Of a stretch of 23,269 nt of DNA, positions 7,379 through 15,019 are shown in pieces; positions within the stretch are counted from its first letter, which is position 1, and every line of letters begins with the position of its first letter. The notes beneath the pieces were generated by a model. It had not been told where the DNA came from and searched no databases. It was given only the letters and a program-made list of their open reading frames with translations. Position numbers and translations under genes: made by a program. The stretch is from Clostridiales bacterium. GTDB lineage: Bacteria > Bacillota_A > Clostridia > Saccharofermentanales > Saccharofermentanaceae. The stretch lies in the NCBI GenBank assembly GCA_017649745.1, contig JAGCGE010000149.1, forward strand, positions 1 through 23,269, given 5' to 3'.

Positions 7379-8304
7379 CAGATATTTCCTCCAGGGAACA
7401 CGCGAGCGACAAGATCCTGCGCTGCATTGTAACCCATTTTCTTAACACGATAGTTGATAGCCGCAGCCTCGACGATGATAGCAAGGTTACGTCCAGGTCC
7501 TACAGGGATCGTGATCGACGGAACCTTGATACCAAGGATATCTGTCGTCTCATCCGTAAGACCCAATCTGTCATATGTCTTAGTCTCGTCCCACAGTTCA
7601 AGGTTGATAACAAAGTCGATACCTTCCTGCGGCTTGACTGATGATACACCGTACAATTCCTTAACGTCCAGGATACCGATACCTCTGATCTCGATAAGGT
7701 GTCTTATAACGTCAGGAGCTCTTCCGACGAGCGTTGTATCAGATACTCTTCTGATCTCTACCTGATCGTCTGCAATAAGTCTGTGACCACGCTTAACGAT
7801 CTCAAGAGCCGTCTCTGACTTACCTACGCCGCTCTCACCCAAGATAAGGATACCTTCACCGTTTACCTCGACCAAAACGCCATGCATACTGATCCTCGGA
7901 GCAAGCTCAAGGTTCAGGAACTTAATGAGTGCACTGTTAAACTGGCTCGTTGCCTGCTCTGTCCTCAAGATCGGTACATTAAGCTTTTGAGCTGCCTCGA
8001 TGACCTCTTCATGCGCCTCATGATTTCTCGTCAGGATAAGACAAGGGACATTCTTTTCGAAAAGGCCCTCGATAGCCTTCCTTCTGCTCTGCGAAGTAAG
8101 ATGCTCCAGATACGCGTGCTCCATGTTACCCATGACCTGGATTCGGTCAGGACCAAAGTGATCATAATAACCTGCGAGCTGAAGTCCCGGTCTCGTTACG
8201 TCGGCAACACAGATCCTCCTCTGCTCGATATCGCCTGTATCATAGACGACTTCAAGGTCAAAGTACTTAACGATCTCAGACAGAAAAACACTGGAATACG
8301 GCAT
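7378..8304 (-). CDS. hprK: HPr kinase/phosphorylase
   Basis: Bifunctional enzyme that phosphorylates Ser46 of HPr (and Crh) with ATP or pyrophosphate and reverses it with phosphate, the sensor step of CcpA carbon catabolite control in Firmicutes. Walker A GESGVGKS is at residues 156-163 and ADDQ at 178-181. The catalytic His lies in MHG (141) and the signature EIRGIGILDVKELYG at 205-219. The open frame extends upstream to 8385, but that start lies inside the terminator hairpin of the preceding gene. The ATG at 8304 has a strong GGGAGG nine bases upstream, gives 308 aa, and places His, Lys and Asp within one residue of the well-studied Lactobacillus enzyme numbering. An ATG at 8355 is a weaker alternative. 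First gene of the hprK-murB-rapZ-whiA operon. Confidence 0.95.
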   Translation of the reverse strand: MPYSSVFLSEIVKYFDLEVVYDTGDIEQRRICVADVTRPGLQLAGYYDHFGPDRIQVMGNMEHAYLEHLTSQSRRKAIEGLFEKNVPCLILTRNHEAHEEVIEAAQKLNVPILRTEQATSQFNSALIKFLNLELAPRISMHGVLVEVNGEGILILGESGVGKSETALEIVKRGHRLIADDQVEIRRVSDTTLVGRAPDVIRHLIEIRGIGILDVKELYGVSSVKPQEGIDFVINLELWDETKTYDRLGLTDETTDILGIKVPSITIPVGPGRNLAIIVEAAAINYRVKKMGYNAAQDLVARVFPGGNI

Positions 8305-8309
8305 CTTAG

Positions 8310-8320
8310 CAACCCTCCCG
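8310..8320 (-). promoter_or_regulatory. Ribosome binding site that decides the hprK start
   Basis: GGCGGGAGGGT on the minus strand, about nine bases before the ATG at 8304. It is the only convincing Shine-Dalgarno sequence in the hprK leader, whereas the upstream ATG at 8355 follows a T-run. Confidence 0.7.
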
Positions 8321-8341
8321 CCATTTTGAATCAACTTCTTA

Positions 8342-8370
8342 ATTCTATCATTCATAAAAAAGCCCCGCAA
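8342..8370 (-). promoter_or_regulatory. Possible hprK operon promoter overlapping the cdp terminator
   Basis: TAGAAT (8342-8347) with TTGCGG (8365-8370) 17 bases upstream on the minus strand. The -35 box lies in the 3' arm of the terminator hairpin. Only three of six -35 bases match consensus, so this is tentative, but some promoter is needed because the terminator separates hprK from the gene upstream. Confidence 0.35.
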
Positions 8371-8393
8371 CGCACCATCATGCATTACGGGGC
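8356..8393 (-). terminator. Rho-independent terminator of the cellodextrin phosphorylase gene
   Basis: On the minus strand GCCCCGTAATGC pairs with GCGTTGCGGGGC over 12 base pairs (two G-T pairs) around an 8-base loop and is followed by six T (8356-8361). It begins about 20 bases after the cdp stop codon. This is the clearest terminator in the window. Confidence 0.9.
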
Positions 8394-8413
8394 AATTGTA
8401 ACCTTAATGTTAT

Positions 8414-11368
8414 TTAAAACTCGACCTTAACGTCGTGCTCCTTGCCGTCATCGAAAAGCGGCAACTTAGAAGACTCATAAGCAACTCCGTCAACAGTTGC
8501 CTTGAATCCGTTCTTAGTTCTCTTGAATCCCTCAGGCTTAGTGATCTCGATATTGTAGATCGCCTTACCGTTATTGACTGTTACACAAAGCTTTATGTCT
8601 TCTTTTCTAAGAAGAGGCTCACAGATGAAATTCTCAGATGTGAACTCGATACCAAAGCATGAGAACAGGCAAAGGAGAAGCCATGTAGAAGTACCGGAAA
8701 GCGTAGGTCCGATGTTCTCACCTGTCTCGCAGTTGTTGTACTGTGTACAAAGTCTTGGGTTACCTGCTGTAAGGAACGGAGCCTTAAGTGTTCTGTATGG
8801 GAGGATACAGTCGATTACCCAGTAAGCCTCGTCGAGGAGTCTTTCTGCAAGAGCATCATCCTCAACTTCCTTTGAAGCCTTGAGCATAGCAGCTGCAGCC
8901 ATCATATTAGCGTGCTTGAAAACACAGCCGTTCTCACGGTCGCCAGGATAATAGTGTGCTACGTCGATCTTAGGAGCGATCTTGCTGTAGTCAACAGTAG
9001 AACAGAGTCTGAAGCCGTATGGTGACTTAAGATACTTATCCATGGAATCGAGCATGCTGCTGATCTGAGCCTCGCTTGCACAGCCTGCAAGTACAGACCA
9101 TGAGAAAGCATTGAGGAAGTAAGAACCAGGAGCGTCCTCAACCTGGAGATTATCGCCTGCTGCACCAAGATACTCAAGCTCAGGCTTATTCTTTCTGTTA
9201 AAGAGTACACGAGCGAAGAAGTCATTCTTCCAAGCGTTCTCGTTAAGATCCTTATAAAGCTTCTCGCTTATAGCCTTAAGTTCGTCAGCATAGCTGTCAC
9301 CGAAATGTGTGAAGAACTTTGTAGCGGCATCAACAGCAACTTTAAGAAGGAATCCGTTCATTACAGACTCTGAATATTCAGACTCATAAGGAACTTCGCC
9401 GTAAGCCTTACCCTTAGCCTTAAGCTGCTCTTTGTAAGCTTCGATCTTATCAGCACCGCCGATACAGTCAGGATCTACTCTCAAGCAGTCATTCCAGTCA
9501 GCTCTGTCAATGAGCGGAATACCGTGGTTACCAACAGAGATCTTAGCGCTGTATGTGATGATAGCCTTGATCGTATCAAGGATCGAACGCGTGTCATTTT
9601 CTGTTCCTGCAACAGGGAGTTTCTCCTCAAGGAAAGCATAGTCGCCTGTGAGGCTGACATATCTGTCGAGAGCCTGCAAAAGCCAGAGAGCGTCATCTGA
9701 CCACCAGCCAGGTTCTTTACCTGTCCAGTAGAAGTTGTGGTTAGCAAAACCAGCCTCATGAACATTTCCAGCCCACTCGCGAAGGAGCTTTCTTACGAAC
9801 TCCTGCTGACCCATGCTCTGGAAATAGTACATGGAAGCGAAGATATCCTGGATCTCTCTGAAGCCGATCTCTCTATAGCCCTTCTGTGTCCAGTCAAGTG
9901 ATCTGGAAACGAATGTCTGATAGAAAACCTGGAAAGGCAGGTTGTTATTAACGTAAGCCTCGAAGTTTTTGTCCTCGTGGCTGATCTTCATATAGCTTGA
10001 ATAGTCCTTAGTAAACTTGATGAGCTTAGCAAGTACCTCAGGAAGTGCTTTGATATCGCTAAAGCGCTTGATGACTGCCTCGATCTCTTCTTTGATCGTT
10101 ACATCATCTACAAAGTTCTCGTTGAGCTTATCAGATGAGAGGCATGTAAAGTTGTCTGCTCTTACCTCTGCGCCTGCCTTAACTGTGAATGGTGTTGCAA
10201 GAGCAAAGAAGCCAGGACCTTTTCGAGAAGGTCTGCAGGAAAGATGTGAGATAAACTCAGGATTCTCAAGAGAACCGTTACCTACGAACTCACTGTACTT
10301 AGCGCAGTATTCCTTAGGAAGGATAACCTTGTCGCCCTCATGTACAAGAAGTGTGTTGAATCTGATGTTTCCCTTAGTCCACTTCGGGTTAGGGTTAAAG
10401 CTGATCGCAGCGATGTCATCATTCTCATCAAAGAAGACCTCAGACTGTGCTACTACTGTAGAGAAGATAACGTCCTCACGAAGAGCATGTACTTCACTTG
10501 TACCGAACATACCTGTGTATACGATACGAAGATCTCTGTCCTTGCTGCCGTTATTCTTGATCTCGATCATCTGTGCTTCGCTTGCAAGAGGAAGCTTATC
10601 TTCCTGAGGAAGGATGAAGATCGTACGCTTAACTTCAAGTCCATCATTCAATACATAAGAGATCTCTGTCCTGTTCTGTGAATGAACTGTCTGAACCTTA
10701 ACAAGATTCTCAGCTGTTGCTCTGCCGGAATAGAAAATCTCCTTGCCGCCCTCTGTAAGATAGAACTGGCGGTTAGCAGGGAAACCGTTCTCTTCAGGAA
10801 GGTAGTCCCAACGTGTAGCAAGAACCTGTGTATCTGCATGAGCTCTGAAGCATCCGCCTCCGAGCCTGTCAATTGCACTCTTAGGTGTGCTCTGGAGCGG
10901 ACGGTCAAATCCGATCCTGTTACCGATAAGAAGATTTGTGTAGTAGTGTGGTCCCGGTGCAGGTGTAGAAGGATCTGCGATAAGTTCACCGTTCTCGTTT
11001 AAGATACCGCCCCAAGTCTGTGCTTCTTCGATCTTAGCCTTGACCTCAGCAGCGATGTCACTTGAAAGATTCAACTCACCGTCTTCAGTAAATGCCTTTA
11101 CCTCACCGTCATAGCTGAAATGAATACTCTTACCTTTGCTAAAGATGTCACCAAGGAAATCATAGAGTTTCTCGTCCTCTAACAATACTGAGGTGAATGG
11201 TGATTCGAACTTGAGTCCTGAAACTCCGATAATCTGACCATTCAATCCAACGTACTGACTGCTGATCTCACCTTTTGCCTCTGGAAACTTCTCTTTAAGG
11301 AGCGCTCCTGCAGGCTTTTGCTGTTCTCTAGCTTTCTCGCCTCTGATAAGTATTACACAACCCTCCAT
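8414..11368 (-). CDS. cdp: GH94 cellodextrin phosphorylase
   Basis: Cytoplasmic inverting phosphorylase that cleaves the non-reducing end of cellodextrins with phosphate, giving glucose-1-phosphate and a shorter chain; it saves ATP in cellulose-using anaerobes. The 984-aa protein carries GH94 landmarks: PAPGPHYYTNLLIGNRIGF, ATQVLATRWD, ENGFPANRQFYL, KGYREIGFREIQDIFAS, NHNFYWTGKEPG, and the catalytic ADWNDCL with Asp624/Asp627. These segments match my memory of the Clostridium thermocellum cellodextrin phosphorylase closely, including overall length; cellobiose phosphorylases are shorter (about 810). The open frame extends to a TTG at 11542, but a strong promoter at 11423-11451 lies inside that extension, so the ATG at 11368 is chosen, although no good Shine-Dalgarno precedes it (GGAGGG lies just inside the gene). 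Monocistronic, closed by the terminator at 8356-8393. No transporter gene is adjacent. Confidence 0.9.
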   Translation of the reverse strand: MEGCVILIRGEKAREQQKPAGALLKEKFPEAKGEISSQYVGLNGQIIGVSGLKFESPFTSVLLEDEKLYDFLGDIFSKGKSIHFSYDGEVKAFTEDGELNLSSDIAAEVKAKIEEAQTWGGILNENGELIADPSTPAPGPHYYTNLLIGNRIGFDRPLQSTPKSAIDRLGGGCFRAHADTQVLATRWDYLPEENGFPANRQFYLTEGGKEIFYSGRATAENLVKVQTVHSQNRTEISYVLNDGLEVKRTIFILPQEDKLPLASEAQMIEIKNNGSKDRDLRIVYTGMFGTSEVHALREDVIFSTVVAQSEVFFDENDDIAAISFNPNPKWTKGNIRFNTLLVHEGDKVILPKEYCAKYSEFVGNGSLENPEFISHLSCRPSRKGPGFFALATPFTVKAGAEVRADNFTCLSSDKLNENFVDDVTIKEEIEAVIKRFSDIKALPEVLAKLIKFTKDYSSYMKISHEDKNFEAYVNNNLPFQVFYQTFVSRSLDWTQKGYREIGFREIQDIFASMYYFQSMGQQEFVRKLLREWAGNVHEAGFANHNFYWTGKEPGWWSDDALWLLQALDRYVSLTGDYAFLEEKLPVAGTENDTRSILDTIKAIITYSAKISVGNHGIPLIDRADWNDCLRVDPDCIGGADKIEAYKEQLKAKGKAYGEVPYESEYSESVMNGFLLKVAVDAATKFFTHFGDSYADELKAISEKLYKDLNENAWKNDFFARVLFNRKNKPELEYLGAAGDNLQVEDAPGSYFLNAFSWSVLAGCASEAQISSMLDSMDKYLKSPYGFRLCSTVDYSKIAPKIDVAHYYPGDRENGCVFKHANMMAAAAMLKASKEVEDDALAERLLDEAYWVIDCILPYRTLKAPFLTAGNPRLCTQYNNCETGENIGPTLSGTSTWLLLCLFSCFGIEFTSENFICEPLLRKEDIKLCVTVNNGKAIYNIEITKPEGFKRTKNGFKATVDGVAYESSKLPLFDDGKEHDVKVEF

Positions 11369-11405
11369 ATAATTTTTTGCCCAATAAAATAATCGCCTCA
11401 GCGAA

Positions 11406-11413
11406 AAACGTTT
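11406..11413. promoter_or_regulatory. Candidate operator: AAACGTTT palindrome at the cdp transcript start
   Basis: AAACGTTT is a perfect 8-bp palindrome centred on CG, extended imperfectly to CGAAACGTTTTTCG on the minus strand. It lies a few bases downstream of the cdp -10 box, over the expected transcript start. The CG-centred form resembles LacI-family sites, which often control sugar phosphorylases. It does not fit the spacing of a CcpA cre site. Inference only. Confidence 0.3.
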
Positions 11414-11422
11414 CGTGAGTTC

Positions 11423-11451
11423 ATTATATAAAGCACTGCGGACACTTGCAA
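11423..11451 (-). promoter_or_regulatory. Sigma-A-type promoter of cdp
   Basis: TTGCAA (11446-11451), 17 bases, then a perfect TATAAT (11423-11428) on the minus strand. The predicted leader is about 48 bases. It shows that the upstream TTG of the long open frame cannot be the start. Confidence 0.78.
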
Positions 11452-11490
11452 TAACTAAAATCCAATCTTTTTTATAAGTTTTGTTAAGCT

Positions 11491-11718
11491 CTGCAGGAAT
11501 CCGTGGACTTATTTGCCTCCAAACGTCAATTAGGTCCACCAATGCGTGGACTTAATCATCGATTTTGAGCAAGAAAGTCCACGGAACACTGTTGAATTTC
11601 TTTATTTTTTTCCAAATCGTTGTTTGCGTGGACTTTCTTAGCTTCTACAGAGGGTTTAGTCCACAATTTGGTGGACTTTTTCGTCTGTTCAGGACATTTG
11701 GTCCACGCGATAGACAAA
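11491..11718. repeat. Array of GTCCAC/GTGGAC palindromes spaced about 42 bases
   Basis: The ideal unit is AAGTCCAC, six bases, GTGGACTT. Left arms (GTCCAC) are at 11534, 11577, 11659 and 11701; right arms (GTGGAC) at 11503, 11546, 11628 and 11671. Two units are complete (11534-11551 and 11659-11676); four are half-sites whose second arm is degenerate. Unit starts fall at 11491, 11534, 11577, 11616, 11659 and 11701, i.e. steps of 43, 43, 39, 43 and 42, about four DNA helical turns. The six central bases and the 21-25-base spacers differ in every unit, so it is not a simple tandem duplication or an ordinary CRISPR. It fills the non-coding gap between the PD-(D/E)XK gene and the cdp promoter and runs into the last codons of the former. 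Confidence 0.75.
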
Positions 11719-12483
11719 CCAAGACAGTATCTTATCCAGGTTATCGATATTCAGCGGATAATCCTTTGTTTCCATGGTCAGATACAACTTATCTCCAAGA
11801 AGAATATTGTGGTCACTGTAAAGATTGAGTCTCCACATGTTCTTTGAAACGTATTCCGGGTCATCCATCATTCCAAAATGCTCTAAATACACTTCCCTGC
11901 GATTTTTTACATCAAGTATCGTAAAGTCCGGATGAATGACATCATAACCCAAACGAAGTTCTGCCTCATATCTGTAAGGTATTCCGAGATCAAAGAGTTT
12001 ATCGGCGATTATCAATTCTGATTTGGATCTGACCAGATCGCCTTTCTTGGTCTTGTAAGATGCGTTATCAGAAGAATAGATCTTTTGCTTATAATCTGCA
12101 TTTATCCATTTGTCTATGTATTCTTGATCAGATTGTCTAACCGGCACAATAAGACGGCGGCGATTGTCACCATAGGAACCTATTACTTCCTCAACGCAAT
12201 TTCCCGGATATAAAGTAAGCGTCGAATTCAAGAAATCTCGTTCTTTAGTTGCACTTTTGATGATCTTGCTGTCATATGCTTTTTGAGCATAGATGTGCGC
12301 TTCTGATTCAGTCAGAGCTATTTTACTGCCATCTCCGTTGACAAGGTAGTAATGTGGGATCCCTCTTGTTCTGTCAATCTTCATATTGCCTTCAGGAGCC
12401 TTTGCAACAGCTTTTCTTTTTATGTCTATCAGTCGATCCAGGTTGTTGACTCTGGTCTTCAGTGTCTTGCGAATATCGTCCAT
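11689..12483 (-). CDS. PD-(D/E)XK nuclease-like protein
   Basis: A 264-aa soluble protein without signal peptide or membrane segment. The N-terminal 90 residues look helical and coiled-coil-like, rich in Lys and Asp. The C-terminal half carries a pattern seen in restriction-endonuclease-fold proteins: VRSKSELIIADKLFDLGIPY (151-170, Glu156), then HPDFTI (Asp186), then VYLEHFGMMDD (Glu201, His202). That is E, PD and a variant E-x-H/K core, similar to small uncharacterised clostridial proteins whose role is unknown. Its own promoter (12504-12531) and AAAGGG six bases before the ATG support independent expression. The last codons (YRVDQMS) contain one repeat arm of the palindrome array. DNA cleavage or recognition is inferred; no methylase or helicase partner is nearby, so it is not an ordinary restriction system. 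Confidence 0.7.
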   Translation of the reverse strand: MDDIRKTLKTRVNNLDRLIDIKRKAVAKAPEGNMKIDRTRGIPHYYLVNGDGSKIALTESEAHIYAQKAYDSKIIKSATKERDFLNSTLTLYPGNCVEEVIGSYGDNRRRLIVPVRQSDQEYIDKWINADYKQKIYSSDNASYKTKKGDLVRSKSELIIADKLFDLGIPYRYEAELRLGYDVIHPDFTILDVKNRREVYLEHFGMMDDPEYVSKNMWRLNLYSDHNILLGDKLYLTMETKDYPLNIDNLDKILSWFVYRVDQMS

Positions 12484-12503
12484 TCTCAGCCCTTTCTTTT
12501 TAC

Positions 12504-12531
12504 CTTATAGTGGTTGAAGGATCGAATGCAA
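12504..12531 (-). promoter_or_regulatory. Candidate promoter of the PD-(D/E)XK-like gene
   Basis: TTGCAT (12526-12531), 16 bases, TATAAG (12504-12509) on the minus strand, about 20 bases before the start codon. The -10 matches five of six bases; the -35 is weak. Confidence 0.4.
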
Positions 12532-12566
12532 GCGAAATAGTCTCAACTTTTGAAAATGTGATCGGC

Positions 12567-13196
12567 TTATTCTTTCTCGAAAGCAACCAATCCACAATCA
12601 TACGGATGATCGAAAAAGTAAACGTCCTTACCCTTGGATCTGTACATCAAGAGCTTAATGATGACAAGTATGTCGCCGGCACCGGCAAGAGTGTGGAAAA
12701 CGCCGAAGAGGAACAACGGCATATATCCAATAAAGATAGAAGCGATCATCGGGCAAATACCGATAAGAAACATAGGCATGAACGTTCCAAGGATGTATTG
12801 TCCTTTCTTGAGCGGACTAGCGCATGTGCAGTATGGAGTCAGGTATTTGACGATGAAACCAAAACGGATATCCTTTAGACCATTCTCAGCCCCAAAAGAC
12901 CAGAACAAGCCGTGGATCAGTTCGTGAATCACGATGAAGATCATTAATAAGCCCGCAAAAATAAGAAACTCGCTCGTGCTTGGGTTAGAGTATTCTCTGT
13001 TGATCATGAAGAAAGCAATCGCAGCAGGAACACACGGAATAGCTGCAATAAGTGTGCCAAGAAGATTAGCTGTAATGATGGAAACAAGAATATCTACTCT
13101 CTTGTACCCTTTTTCAACAAGTTTGCCTGTCCTCTCAAGAAAAGCATCGTATCTTTTCTGCTCTGCTTTTGTCAGTTGTCTTGTCGGCTGCTCCAT
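12567..13196 (-). CDS. DUF3267-type membrane zincin (putative metalloprotease)
   Basis: A 209-aa protein with about four membrane helices (near residues 36-66, 77-97, 133-156 and 158-184). Within the second helix is IHELIHGLFW, an HExxH zinc motif (His91, Glu92, His95). AGAGDILVI (about 171-179) late in the protein offers the acidic third ligand typical of DUF3267 proteins. This family is annotated as putative zincin peptidase; substrates are unknown. AAGGAG sits nine bases before the ATG. It lies downstream of the secretion island, separated by a 116-base gap with a candidate promoter, and is probably a separate unit. A link to the island (processing, or protection from the exported wall hydrolases) is possible but unsupported beyond position. 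Confidence 0.8.
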   Translation of the reverse strand: MEQPTRQLTKAEQKRYDAFLERTGKLVEKGYKRVDILVSIITANLLGTLIAAIPCVPAAIAFFMINREYSNPSTSEFLIFAGLLMIFIVIHELIHGLFWSFGAENGLKDIRFGFIVKYLTPYCTCASPLKKGQYILGTFMPMFLIGICPMIASIFIGYMPLFLFGVFHTLAGAGDILVIIKLLMYRSKGKDVYFFDHPYDCGLVAFEKE

Positions 13197-13235
13197 ATTG
13201 GTATTCTCCTTAGCATTGTTGTTTATGCATTAATT

Positions 13236-13264
13236 TAAATACCCATAGATAAAAACAACGTCAA
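13236..13264 (-). promoter_or_regulatory. Candidate promoter of the DUF3267 gene
   Basis: TTGACG (13259-13264), 17 bases, TATTTA (13236-13241) on the minus strand. The -35 is near consensus and the -10 poor. It lies in the 116-base AT-rich gap after the last CHAP gene, where I find no GC-rich terminator hairpin. Confidence 0.4.
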
Positions 13265-13312
13265 CAATTGTTTAAGAATTCTATAAGTTTACTAATTAGA
13301 TCCTTCTTCAAG

Positions 13313-15019
13313 TTAATCGTTCTGTAAGATCGGCTGACACTTGTCGAGAATATCTTGTATGTCGCTCATATCCTGCCTTGTGCCGTTCATCCTGACGTAC
13401 CCGTGAATATCATAGTAATCAGGTTTATATGCCTGGAGATTAACTGCATGAGGATCAGTACTTCCGTTATTACCTTCGATCGTGTATATGATGTTATTTT
13501 CTATATCTACACCTACGACTATTCCTACATGATGGAAATTTTCTATACCCTGATCAAAAAAGATAAGATCACCATTATTGGGGAAATAGTTCTCCTTCTC
13601 TACATATCTTGCTCCAAGTGAACCTTTCATATTAGAACAACCGGCCCAGCTTTTTCCTTTGTCCGTTCTCCACTCTACTGCAATATCCGGGGTAGCTCCT
13701 CCCCAATAATCGCTTCCATCAAGAAAATCACTTTGTGACAAGATCCAAGTAACATACATAGCACACCAGTAAACACCTGATTTATCAAACGGAGCATATT
13801 CCTCATTGATAAAGGAATTCTCATATGAAACTTCATTGATACCGAGTGTTGCTTTGCATAGATCGATCGCGAAATCGAGTTTGTCTACTTCACCATCCTT
13901 GATCACTTCCATACGGTTCATCAAGCTGGCCATTTGCTCCGTCGATTGATTAGCCTTAAGAGCATCCGTCAGTTGATACAAAAGATCGTTTTCTCTGTTA
14001 GTCGTAAAACGGATGTCAACGAATCTGTTGACCAGCACGTTCTTTATCAAGCTGTCAGTATTTGACTTCGCTGAAGCTCCGTCTCTTTCGAAAGCTTCCT
14101 TAAGACTTGCCAGCTCACTTTCGCCGTATACAAGTGTCCTGTAATCGTAGATCTGCTTGTCGGTCATGCCAAGCTCTCTCATTCGATCAGTTACCTTGCA
14201 ATAGCCGTAGATGTCGTTTTCAGTTATCTTGCTGACATCCATGCCCTTTTCTGCGAGCATGTCCATATACGCATTCATCATCTGTGTATCGATCTTTTCA
14301 TTTTTAAGTAGACGGTCAATTACATATCTGTACTTGAACGTCTCCGCGTCAGAATTCCTGATCTCTTCTTCCAGGTATTTCAGGCACTTATCCTGATCCG
14401 CGCTAGAGAACCTTCCCGTGATCGCTATGTCATCGAAAAGACGATGCTCGAATATCATCTCGATCCTGTCATCGATCCAGCTCTCATCGTGTCCCTTACT
14501 GACCAGGTAATTTCTTATCACAAAATAATTAGAGATATCGCTGTCGGAAACATTCGTCTTTCCATACTTTCGGAAGACCATCCTCACGTACTCGGAAGTG
14601 TAAGATCTTTTGATATCGTTATATGGCTTGAAAACATTAGCCATCTCGATCGGAGTGATGTCTTCTATTGTTTTCGCGGTAGAGAAAAGGTCAGCGAGAT
14701 TACCCATCGACTGACTGCACCCTTCCAAGATTGAAGAGAGATTCTCGGCTGAGACATATATCTCGTCAGTAACCAGATCGACGCTGTCTGCGAACTGTAC
14801 TAAAATATCGTGAAGCTGCTGGAGCAAGTCCTGAAGCGTAGTGACATTGTTCTTGCCATGCTCTCCTGCCGAATCAGCTGTTAAGGCTACGCCATAAAGT
14901 TCGCCCGGAACTCTCCATGCACTCTTGGGGAGCGGCGACATGCTGATAGCTCTTTTAAGCACCAGAATGCTATTCTGTGTCTCTTTTAAGTGTTCATCTG
15001 AATAATCTCTTGTACTCAT
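13313..15019 (-). CDS. CHAP-domain putative type VII secreted wall hydrolase, paralogue 3
   Basis: A 568-aa protein, third of three tandem paralogues. Residues about 58-113 form a helical segment with the shared motif DLVTDEIYVSAENL (81-94). A middle module (about 155-217) contains NYLVSKGHDESWIDDRIEMIF and LFDDIAIT, shared with the 663-aa paralogue almost word for word. The C-terminal CHAP domain (about 380-545) has Cys419 in YWCAMYVTW, His497 in HHVGIVVG and Glu515 in YTIEGNNG, the expected catalytic set for cleaving peptidoglycan peptide bonds or the muramoyl-alanine amide. There is no signal peptide or membrane helix, so export must use a leaderless route. Its ATG overlaps the previous stop by four bases (ATGA). 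No immunity-like gene follows directly. Confidence 0.85.
   Translation of the reverse strand: MSTRDYSDEHLKETQNSILVLKRAISMSPLPKSAWRVPGELYGVALTADSAGEHGKNNVTTLQDLLQQLHDILVQFADSVDLVTDEIYVSAENLSSILEGCSQSMGNLADLFSTAKTIEDITPIEMANVFKPYNDIKRSYTSEYVRMVFRKYGKTNVSDSDISNYFVIRNYLVSKGHDESWIDDRIEMIFEHRLFDDIAITGRFSSADQDKCLKYLEEEIRNSDAETFKYRYVIDRLLKNEKIDTQMMNAYMDMLAEKGMDVSKITENDIYGYCKVTDRMRELGMTDKQIYDYRTLVYGESELASLKEAFERDGASAKSNTDSLIKNVLVNRFVDIRFTTNRENDLLYQLTDALKANQSTEQMASLMNRMEVIKDGEVDKLDFAIDLCKATLGINEVSYENSFINEEYAPFDKSGVYWCAMYVTWILSQSDFLDGSDYWGGATPDIAVEWRTDKGKSWAGCSNMKGSLGARYVEKENYFPNNGDLIFFDQGIENFHHVGIVVGVDIENNIIYTIEGNNGSTDPHAVNLQAYKPDYYDIHGYVRMNGTRQDMSDIQDILDKCQPILQND

Noticed and set aside
8305..8385. Longer hprK start at the ATG at 8385
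   Set aside because: It lies inside the terminator hairpin of cdp, has no ribosome site, and would give an N-terminus longer than the family's.
11369..11542. Extension of cellodextrin phosphorylase to a TTG at 11542
   Set aside because: A strong promoter at 11423-11451 lies inside it, the extra 58 residues look unlike the family, and the shorter form matches the known length.
11657..11681. Rho-independent terminator on the plus strand (AGTCCAC, six bases, GTGGACT, T-run)
   Set aside because: It does look like one in isolation, but no plus-strand gene precedes it and it is one member of the phased palindrome array.
11491..11718. CRISPR array
   Set aside because: Only short palindrome arms are conserved, centres differ in each unit, spacers are 21-25 bases, and no cas gene is nearby.
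13197..13312. Terminator or small gene in the gap after the last CHAP gene
   Set aside because: No GC-rich stem with a T-run on the minus strand and no open frame with a ribosome site; only a candidate promoter is visible.
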